Source of the DNA: Scylla paramamosain
Lineage: Eukaryota; Arthropoda; Malacostraca; Decapoda; Portunidae
Length of the DNA: 64,000 nt
Direction of reading: 5' to 3'
Assembly: GCF_035594125.1 (NCBI RefSeq)
Contig: NC_087191.1
Coordinates: 4,231,967 to 4,295,966, forward strand
A model generated the notes under the pieces. The model was not told where the DNA came from, ran no database searches, and saw nothing but the letters and a program-made list of their open reading frames with translations. Of the stretch, positions 55,387 to 64,000 are shown piece after piece (the first letter of the stretch is position 1; each line of letters begins with the position of its first letter). Made by a program: the position numbers and the translations under genes.

Positions 55387-55600
55387 TATTTTATTTTTTT
55401 TTTTCTTTTATGTTTATGTCGTCATAACCTTGATTAGTGTTCCAGACGTTTCTGCTGATTTCCTGGCAGTGTTTCCAGCGTTCTCTCTTAAGGTGATCTG
55501 TAATAATTAACCTTAGCTGCTCTTATATCTTACATGTGGTTAGGAACCATTACATGTGGTTGGAGACCTTAGTTTCTTATTATTTTAGTAATGCAAGTTT
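53580..55600 (-). mobile_element. Family E LINE reverse transcriptase relic
   Basis: A heavily decayed RT on the - strand. From high to low coordinates it shows a palm-entry-like SNYRHISVLP (about 55170-55200), RGLAYKWFQNYFINRKQYTI (about 54880-54820), NFILFADDIDIFI (about 54715-54680, the FADD catalytic motif), GKCMRQKFLGVLLDCNLKWK (about 54410-54350) and a C-terminal LLTRGIKRWNQLDD (about 53950-53905). These match non-LTR RTs, but neither family A nor family C closely. Poly-A runs, a (TTA)n block and many frameshifts are interspersed. Edges are uncertain. Confidence 0.6.
55314..55386. repeat. (ATT)n microsatellite
   Basis: About 24 ATT units. Confidence 0.95.
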
Positions 55601-56516
<916 letters not shown>

Positions 56517-56699
56517 ACATGCTGCATCTCAATAATTCATAAAGACTAGACTCAGACTCCTAATTAAACACTCCATGACAATAATTTTGGTGCTTCCCAC
56601 TGGCTCAATTGCGCTACTCTCTTAGCTCCATTCTCTCTAGGAGAAAGGATGGACGACGCTGCCAGACGTACTATAAGTATTACTATTTCCACCCTCTTC

Positions 56700-56700
<1 letters not shown>

Positions 56701-56792
<92 letters not shown>

Positions 56793-56829
56793 AATCGTCT
56801 TAGGTCAGTGAGACGGTTTTCAAGATTAC

Positions 56830-56924
<95 letters not shown>
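56701..56924. repeat. Mirror (CT)n - (AG)n pair
   Basis: (CT)n 56701-56791, 39 bp spacer, (AG)n 56831-56924. The two arrays are complementary to each other in inverted order. Confidence 0.95.
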
Positions 56925-56925
<1 letters not shown>

Positions 56926-56926
<1 letters not shown>

Positions 56927-59243
56927 GTCTCAGAACACCTAACTTCATAGATGTTTTAGCTAGAGATGAGATGTGAAGTTTCCAGTTCAGAAGGGACGGA
57001 CCGAGGATATTCAGTGTATAAAAGGAGGACATTTGAGTGTTATTAAAGAAGAGGGGATAGTTGTTTGGAATTGAGTTTTTGAGGCATTGAACAATACCAA
57101 GTTTGCTATGCCGCATTCAGAAATTTCAGAAAGATCAGAAGTCAGGCGTTCTATGGTTTCCTGCGTAAAATGTTTATTTCCTAAAGTGTTGGACGTCTAT
57201 GAAAAAACGGAGTGGATAGGACAAAAAGTTTGGTTTAGAAGATCATTGATGTATAATAAGAAGAGAGTCGGTGACAGGACAGAACCATGAGGAACACGAG
57301 TGTTAATAAATTTTAGGAGAAAAACAGTAACCGTCTACCACAACAGCAACAGAACGGTCAGAAAGGAAAGTTACAGAAAGAAGGATACAAGCCGTAGGAG
57401 GGTAGTTTGGAAATTAAAGCTTTGTGCCATACTCTATCAGAAGCTTTTGATATATGCAAGGCAACAGCAGAAGTTTCATCAAAATCTCTAAAAGAGAATG
57501 ATCAAGACTCAGTAAGGAAAGCCAGAAGATCACCAGTAGAGCGGCCTTAACGGAACCCATACTGGCGATCAGATAGAAGATTGTGAAGTGATAGATGTTT
57601 AAGAATTTTCCTGTTGAGGATAGATAAAAAAACTTTAGATAGCAGGAAATAAAAACAATAGGACGGTAGTTTGAGGGATTAGAACGATCAACCTTTTTAG
57701 GAACAAGTTGAATGTAGCCAAACTTCCAGCAAGAAGGAAGGGTAGATGTTGACAAACAGAGTTGAAAGAGTTTGACTAGGCAAGTGGAAACACGGAGGCA
57801 CAGTTTCGGAGAACAATAGGAGGGACCCCATCAGGTCCATAAGCCTTCCGAGGGTTTAGGCCAGCGAGGGCATGGAAAACATTATTGTGAAGAATTTTAA
57901 TAGGTAGCATGAAGTAGTCAGATGGTGAACAAGCCATGAATCGTCCAAGGCAGAGTTTTTAACAAAGGTTTGAGCGAAGAGATCAGCTGTAGAGATAGAT
58001 GTGATAGCAGTGATACCATCTGGTTAAAATAAAGGAGGGAAAGAAGTTATGGGGTCGACACACAAAGACGGATCTCTGACACGGATTAGTAGTCATTCCA
58101 AGGAAAATCAGCAAAATACAACTCCAGGTCCCCCCCCAACTAGTAGAGGCAAAACTCCAGAGGCACCTCCGCTTATGGGCATCCTAAGGAGGGATTGGAG
58201 CGATAGGACAAGATACAGGTATGAGATTGTGATCGGAGGAGCCCAACAGAGAAGAGTGGGTGACAGCATAAGCAAAATAATTAGAGATCGGGAAAAGGTC
58301 AAGAATGTTGGGCGCATCTCCAAGACGGTCAGGAATGCGAGTAGGGTGTTGCACCAATTGCTCTAGGTCGTGGAAGATAGCAAAGTTGAAGGCTAGTTTA
58401 CCAGTATGGTCAGTGAAGGGAGAGGAAAGCCAAAGCTGATGATTAATATTGAAGTCTCCAAGAATGGAGATCTCTGCAAAAGGGAAGAGAGTCAGACTGT
58501 GCTTCACTTTGGAAGCTAAGTAGTCAAGAAATTTCTTATAGTCAGAGGAGTTAGGTGAGAGGTATACATCACAGATAAATTTTATTTGAAGAGAGTGGCT
58601 CTGCAGTCGTAGCTAGATGGTGGAAAACTCGGAAGATTCAAGAGCGTAGGCACGAGATCAGGCTAGGTCGTTGCGCACAAAAACGCAACATCCAGCTCTC
58701 GATCGAAAATGAGGACAGAGAAAGTAGGAGGGAACACAAAAGGGGCTACTGTCAGTTGCCTCAGACACTTGCGTTTCAGTGAGGAAAAGATGAGGTTTAG
58801 GAGAGGAGAGGTGGTGTTCTACAGATTGAAAATTAGATCTTAGACCACGAATGTTGCAAAAGCTAATGAAGAAAAAGTTGAGGGAGGTTTCAAGACATTT
58901 ATGGTTACTATCAAAAGAGCAGTCTGACCTGGGGACACATGTGGTTCCCTCCTCAGATGGGGATTCCGAGGATGGTGTAGGAGTCGCCATGATAATTTCG
59001 AATTTTTCAGTGAAGGGTGTGTGTGTGTGTGTGTTATTGTGTGTTTGTAGTTTTGTGTAGAGGAAGAGGGTTGTCTTTAGAGGGCAGGCTGTGATTGCCC
59101 CCTTGTGTTGTGAGACACAAAGGTAAACGTTCAGCTAGGTCGCAGCTAGGTTTAATGTTAAGTTTACAGCACCCCGTGATCCCGTGCTTTAGACCTCACT
59201 GGGAGTAACTATCGGTTCTGCAGGTGCTTACTGCATCCTCCTT
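56926..59243 (-). mobile_element. Family A copy A16
   Basis: A - strand copy lacking the 3' part, from the LRRL codons (56926) directly beside the (AG)n array. It passes through RT, linker and endonuclease to the ATG (58990) and an intact 5' end (about 59243). The YADD region is deleted (around 57205). The first 110 codons of ORF2 are open (58990-58658). Confidence 0.85.
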
Positions 59244-59569
59244 CTACTTGCGCTCCCTTGTCTCTCTCTCTTCCCTTCTCTGTTCTGGACTGGGATTCAC
59301 TAACACTCCCAACTTAAGAAATTCTACGAACAGAAAGATAAAAAGTCCATACGAACATAAGTGATTCATTCACTAACGTTTCTTAAATCGGCCATCTTGG
59401 AATACCTTATGTTTCACACTTCTGCCGATAGATGGCATTGTGCATTTTGACATTTTTCCTTCAGGCAATAGCAGCGCTCTTAATATATAAGCTCTAAGGA
59501 CATTAGCCGATCACCAGCTGGTAAAAACAAAAGTTCCGTCATATTCACATGATAAAAGAGATAACAGTA

Positions 59570-59905
59570 TCAAGAGATGCCGACCTAGTAATAGTGAGGA
59601 AGAAATGGCTGTCATAAAGCGAGAAGTAGTTGAGAGGAGGAGTGTAGTAACGGGGAAGCTGGATTGCACTAGAGTCACCAAGAAATCCAAGAAACACGCC
59701 TGAAGCCGAGACTGAAGCCCTCAATCATGTCACCGAGGTAGTGAAAAATAAATTGTATGATTTTCGCTCCATTGTGAAAAAAAAAAAAAAATTGGAAATG
59801 CAAAACAGGAAATGAGCAGAGCAGGTGAGCCTACCACTGTTGTCATTCTGAAGTGTGTAGGCAGGTGAAAGGAAATTTGGTGATGCACTGAAGTGGCTTG
59901 AATGG
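59570..59905 (+). pseudogene. Myb/SANT-like DNA-binding domain remnant
   Basis: One frame reads KRCRPSNSEEEMAVIKREVV, then ERRSVVTGKLDCTRVTKKSK, ending KKHA before a TGA where the family has a conserved Trp. A shifted frame then reads ETEALNHVTEVVKNKLYDFR and SIVKKK, and a third IGNAKQEMSRAGEPTTVVI. The spaced hydrophobics, the VTKKSKK stretch and V-K-x-K-x-x-D-x-R-S-x-x-KKK are the pattern of the Myb/SANT-like domain found in Harbinger accessory proteins and host genes derived from them. One stop and two frameshifts break it. Confidence 0.55.
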
Positions 59906-60264
59906 GTTGTTGGTCTATTTTTCTAATGGCAGCAATAACAAGTTAATCGTGACCACACCATGCATAACGTAATGAACATACACCTCATATAATGTAACCT
60001 AACATATCTAACAATGGGATGCTGTCCTGAATAGAGCAAAATAATGTTAGCGCTGGGATTAACATGTAACTACTTTGTGTATTGCAACAACATAGGGATA
60101 GATTCTGCAGCATTCTTACCTGGTGGGCTTCCCAAACCACAACAAGCCCAGGAGGGGGTTAATGAAAGCCACACACTGCTGATACGCCAGTCTACGTTGT
60201 TTGTAAAGTAGAGAACAAATAACAGATAATAATGTAATGACTAGAAAGTGCATCATAGCAGCTA

Positions 60265-60960
60265 AAAGAGATAGACATTAGAATATCCAGTGAGACATGG
60301 TCAGAGATATAGATGCAATTTCCAGAATTAGTAATAAGCATATAGGGACAGAGATATAACTGCAATTTCCTGAATTAGTAATAATCATAAAGCAGATCTC
60401 CAAGTTGACAAGACAAAGCTGATTTAAATGATGCCAAAGCTGTGATAGATGCAACGGAGTCGCGTAAGGCGTTCCGAACTGATATGCATCGTAAACTATA
60501 GAATCGTTTACGTATTTCAATATAGGACCGTGCATGGGCAATTTTTAGGTGGTGTCCTCTAGTGTTTGATTAAGGTGGATGAGGGGAAAAAATTCAGGAT
60601 ATGAGTGAAAGACCATGAAAAATTTTTCAATAATACATTAGACCATGTCTAAGTGGTCTTCCCTTAACAGAGAATAATTTAAAAATCTTAAGTCTCATAG
60701 TATAATTTAGGTTTTCGAGTCCACAAATTTTCTTAGTCCATCTGCGTTGGACTGATTCTAACAGTTGTAAGTTCTTAATACAACCTATGTTCCATAAGGA
60801 AGACCATAATAAAAGAAGGAAGGAAATAACATTATAATGATGGAGTTATACTTTATGGTGTGAGTATGGTAGATTAAGTCGCATTAACTTGGACACACCA
60901 GGCAAAATGTATGATAAAAAAAAAAAAAAAAACATGAAAGTAAAAGGTGTACATATGGGA
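60265..60960 (-). mobile_element. Family F LINE C-terminal fragment
   Basis: The - strand reads LLESVQRRWTKKICGLENLN, then YTMRLKIFKLFSVKGRPLRH, then a TRGHHLKIAHARSYIEIRKR-type segment and LRCISVRNALRDSVASITAL. This is the typical C-terminal region after the thumb of non-LTR reverse transcriptases. Frameshifts separate the pieces. A 47-bp unit is tandemly repeated at about 60300-60385. An A-run sits at 60916-60933. Confidence 0.65.
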
Positions 60961-61291
60961 TTAAAATGTCATGTGTTATAAGGCTAATTATGAGCGCCAT
61001 CATTTGGCTATAATTAGTACCACAAGAATAATATTAGGTACTTGTCGGTTTTCTGTTGCCACTTCTCCACCTCTTTCCAATTAGTATGCTCTCTCATTAT
61101 TTAATGTGGAAATGTACAATGGCTGGGTTAGAGATTACGGATCTATAATAGAGGATTTAATCCTGTGCTTCTAATGACTAAGTGGTTTAGTTCAACTCCA
61201 TAATTACCAATGAAAGTAGAGATTGGTCAATGTCTGGAAATGAATACAGGTGTTAGACATTCTATGTTGTACCTATGCTAGTTATTGCTTG

Positions 61292-61295
<4 letters not shown>
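60961..61295. other. Unassigned stretch
   Basis: Nothing recognised. It lies within the possible DNA transposon. Confidence 0.4.

Positions 61296-61380
<85 letters not shown>
61296..61380. repeat. (CT)n microsatellite
   Basis: About 42 CT units. Confidence 0.97.
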
Positions 61381-61386
<6 letters not shown>

Positions 61387-61471
61387 TAACTTCCTGAATA
61401 GGAGCATCAAATAAAGTAATTAAGCATTATATACTTGTAACTTTTTTTTTTCACTTTACCAAGTCACCAGA

Positions 61472-61578
<107 letters not shown>

Positions 61579-61632
61579 CTCTCTTGTACATTTGTTTTCC
61601 AGTGAATGTGACCAGTCATTAATTTTTTACAG

Positions 61633-61722
61633 GTTGATGACATAATGTGATTCTAAGGTTAAGTGAGAATGAAGGAACATTGGCTGCCTTAACTTGGACT
61701 CTGCCAAATGCAGAAATGGCAG
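61633..61722 (+). other. Possible untranslated exon
   Basis: A 90-bp stretch with acceptor-like TTTTTTACAG before it and the strong donor CAG|GTAAGT after it. All three frames have stops. An ATG in good context (GAAATGG, 61716) lies 7 bases before the donor, as in a first exon that only starts the protein. This is speculative. Confidence 0.25.
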
Positions 61723-61758
61723 GTAAGTTTTCATCATAAAAGTTTAAGAAATCAGTTC

Positions 61759-62005
61759 ATTGTCATGTTCTAAGGACACTTATATATTTCCATATTTCAA
61801 CCTCCTTCTCTCCTCAGGGCAATACCATATAGTAATGCTACTTATATTTCCATAGCTAACTCTCCTTGTTCCCTTCTCAAGCCACTGTCATGTGCTAATA
61901 CCACTTGTATTTCCATTTATAGACTCCTTCTTCCCTTCTCAGGCCACTGTCATGTGCTTTTGTCACTGGTACTTCCATATTTCAATCTTCTTCTTGTGAC
62001 CTCTG
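61759..62005. repeat. Degenerate tandem repeat, about 62-bp unit
   Basis: Three to four units, each beginning CTTATATTTCCAT or similar and ending with CACTGTCATGTGCTAATACCA-like sequence. Confidence 0.75.
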
Positions 62006-62273
62006 GCTTTGTCTTTGTTTATGTTGCGGGCTGTGTGCTGGAGAAGTCAGCACACACACATAGGTATGTGTTACGAAACCTTATGGAGCTCTGAAAAGTT
62101 CCCAACTTCTTAGCGATCTAAGAAGTTCGTAAGTGTTTAGTGAGTCGCTCTTACCATAGATACTATTTTTTTTTTTAGGGACTTAAGAAATTCGTATCGC
62201 TTTAGTGAATCCAGCCCCTGATTTTTTTTATCTTACTTTATCTTTTCTAACTCACCCATGCACGCGTAACATT

Positions 62274-62291
62274 ATATATATATATATACGA

Positions 62292-62385
<94 letters not shown>
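62274..62385. repeat. (TA)n microsatellite
   Basis: TA array with one CGAG interruption at 62289-62292, directly before the solo LTR candidate. Confidence 0.95.
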
Positions 62386-62386
<1 letters not shown>

Positions 62387-62390
<4 letters not shown>

Positions 62391-63263
62391 ACAAACACAA
62401 TTCCCAGCTCATTCACAAAGCTGGCGCACCTGGACTAACTTCCCTAAACCGCCTCCTACGTGGACTCAGTGCAGGGCTCAGATATAGGTGTACAGGGTCC
62501 CTTGTGACTCCTGCACCCTTTTTACAACAGGTCGTAACACCAGGTCACACTAACTGATGTCACCAGTCTGTTTTACCAATCTACAGACAAGGGAAATACA
62601 CTAACAACAACACTTAACATCCACAACTGTGAAAGGATCGACAACCTCGTCTAGGAAAAAATAGTTATAACATACAACAACATGTATACGGTTGAAGTAT
62701 AACATCTCGCTGGACATCCGACCTCTGTAACAAGTCCTCCCACTGTCCAACAGAATGTTATAGTCTCAAGCCGAGTAGTGTCGTTTGCTGCCTGCTGGAA
62801 GGCAGGCCTTGCCAGGACCTGAAGAGGGAGTAAAGTTCACTACACAGCAAATTACTTCAGTCCTTTGTAAGTCAAGCATTTTCCAAGAGCCTGACGTAGT
62901 AGTATTTAATACTAAACAAGCTCACGAACAAGAGACATGATCACAAACGAGTGCCCATGGACACACAGGGGGGTTATTCACCGCTCATTGTGCAATAGCA
63001 CGCTGCCGAGGAGTCTCTTCCCTGCGTATGGAGTGTGTTATACACAACTATCCTCTCTGGCAGACTACTATGGAGACTCCTATTCTATAAAAGTAGGCCG
63101 GGGCGTACGGCCGGTAATGACTCACTTACCCTTTAAGGTAATTGATGCAGCTATTATCCCGCCTTAGTCGCCTTCAGATATCAGAGCTCGTCCAAGCGCT
63201 GGGAAAGTGTACCACGCTCTGCTGCTATGAGGAGGGGGTTCAAGGAAAGGGGGGGATGTGACA
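62387..63263 (+). repeat. Solo LTR candidate
   Basis: 877 bp starting TGTTACAAACAC and ending GTGACA, TG...CA with short inverted ends. CTATAAAAG at about 63086 would be a promoter TATA box if the LTR is on the + strand, about 180 bp from its end. It contains no coding domain and has no partner LTR in the window. A target duplication is not clear because the left side is a microsatellite. Confidence 0.45.
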
Positions 63264-63326
63264 CACACATACGAACACCCCCCCACCGCTCTGCTTCCCG
63301 CGCTGGTTATATGAATAATACACTTT

Positions 63327-63626
63327 ACTTCTGAAACTACTGATGATCAAAGTAGGAGCGCTAGATAAATACTGATAACTTCATTGTCAAGAACAACACT
63401 TCTGCTAAATACTGAATGAGACTCAGATTGAATGAATAAGGAGGAGTAAGGAAATTTCCGTGGGTAATATGAGTGTACTTCTGAAACTTCTAATGATCAA
63501 ACTAAGAGGGCTAGATAAATACTGATAATTTCATTGTCAAGAACAACTCTTGTACCAAATACTGAATGAGACTCAGATTGAATGAATAAGGAGAAGTAAG
63601 GAAATTTGTGTGGGGAATATAAGTGA
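63327..63626. repeat. 150-bp tandem duplication
   Basis: 63327-63476 is repeated at 63477-63626 with scattered differences, both including TACTGAATGAGACTCAG. Confidence 0.9.
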
Positions 63627-63695
63627 CTGCGCGGATATTTTCTTAGGAGCTTCAGGATGAGTACATACGTAATCAGAACGCGTCTAAACCTCGTG

Positions 63696-63699
<4 letters not shown>

Positions 63700-63747
<48 letters not shown>
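63700..63747. repeat. (CT)n microsatellite
   Basis: About 23 CT units. Confidence 0.95.
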
Positions 63748-63748
<1 letters not shown>

Positions 63749-63785
63749 CGATTTTTTCTGTTATTGTTGGTATCATTGCATTACT

Positions 63786-63805
63786 TTATTATTATTATTA
63801 TTATT

Positions 63806-63844
<39 letters not shown>

Positions 63845-63964
63845 GCTGTTGTTGTTGATGATGTTGTTGCTTGTTATAACTAATATTTGACCATTCCTAA
63901 CCTTGCAGGGGAACCAACAATGTTTATATTTTCTCAGTGTATAACAGTATACAGTGTATAACAG

Positions 63965-63996
<32 letters not shown>

Positions 63997-64000
63997 GATG
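63786..64000. repeat. (TTA)n and (TTG)n trinucleotide arrays
   Basis: TTA units 63786-63807, TTG units to about 63870 and again 63964-63998. The spacer has a GTATACAGTGTATAACAG duplication. Confidence 0.9.

Overview
This is a eukaryotic window, most likely from a decapod crustacean (a crab-type genome). The evidence is very long, pure (CT)n, (AC)n and (AT)n dinucleotide arrays every few kilobases, split genes with GT-AG introns, and dense crowds of decayed LINE-type and LTR retrotransposon copies on both strands. There are no operons, rRNA, CRISPR arrays or convincing tRNA genes. Summing my own intervals, roughly 48 of the 64 kb derive from transposable elements. Element families are lettered A to G here for convenience.

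One host gene is visible: the 3' end of an ionotropic-receptor-type ligand-gated channel on the + strand. Three in-phase exons (23491-23646, 29045-29188, 38924-39085) encode the end of the S2 ligand-binding lobe, then the last membrane helix and stop codon. An AATAAA signal follows at 39205. The two introns (5.4 and 9.7 kb) are filled with retrotransposons. No 5' exons were found in the window.

Layout: 1-7357 holds an RNase H-bearing non-LTR element (family B), split by a family A copy at 1478-4610 with a matching target-site duplication. 7358-9600 is microsatellites and unassigned sequence. 9838-13118 is the best family A copy, with ORF2 readable across EN and RT apart from one in-frame stop. 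14627-15140 and 21577-22086 are an inverted pair of a 510-bp repeat (family G). 15402-17805 (- strand) is a CR1/L2-like LINE (family C) with most of its RT deleted. 18373-21301 is an old, duplicated family A copy. 22225-39085 is the receptor 3' region with family A copies and an RTE-like LINE (family D) nested in one of them with an 11-bp duplication. 39618-43483 is inverted family A debris. 43484-49217 (- strand) is an LTR element whose integrase lies before its reverse transcriptase, the Gmr1-like order. 49222-51788 and 56926-59243 are - strand family A copies. 53580-55600 and 60265-60960 hold decayed RT fragments of other LINEs (families E and F). 59289-62222 looks like a DNA transposon relic with a Myb/SANT-like domain. 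62387-63263 looks like a solo LTR, followed by a 150-bp tandem duplication and trinucleotide repeats.

Family A (EN plus RT, YADD motif, no RNase H, 5' end GGCAGTAGACACCTGCC, 3' end near CCAGTGTCCYTCCTACAT plus A-tail) dominates, with about 14 recognisable copies and several scraps. Many breakpoints between copies lie at dinucleotide microsatellites. Every element ORF examined is broken in some way, so I see no complete autonomous element.
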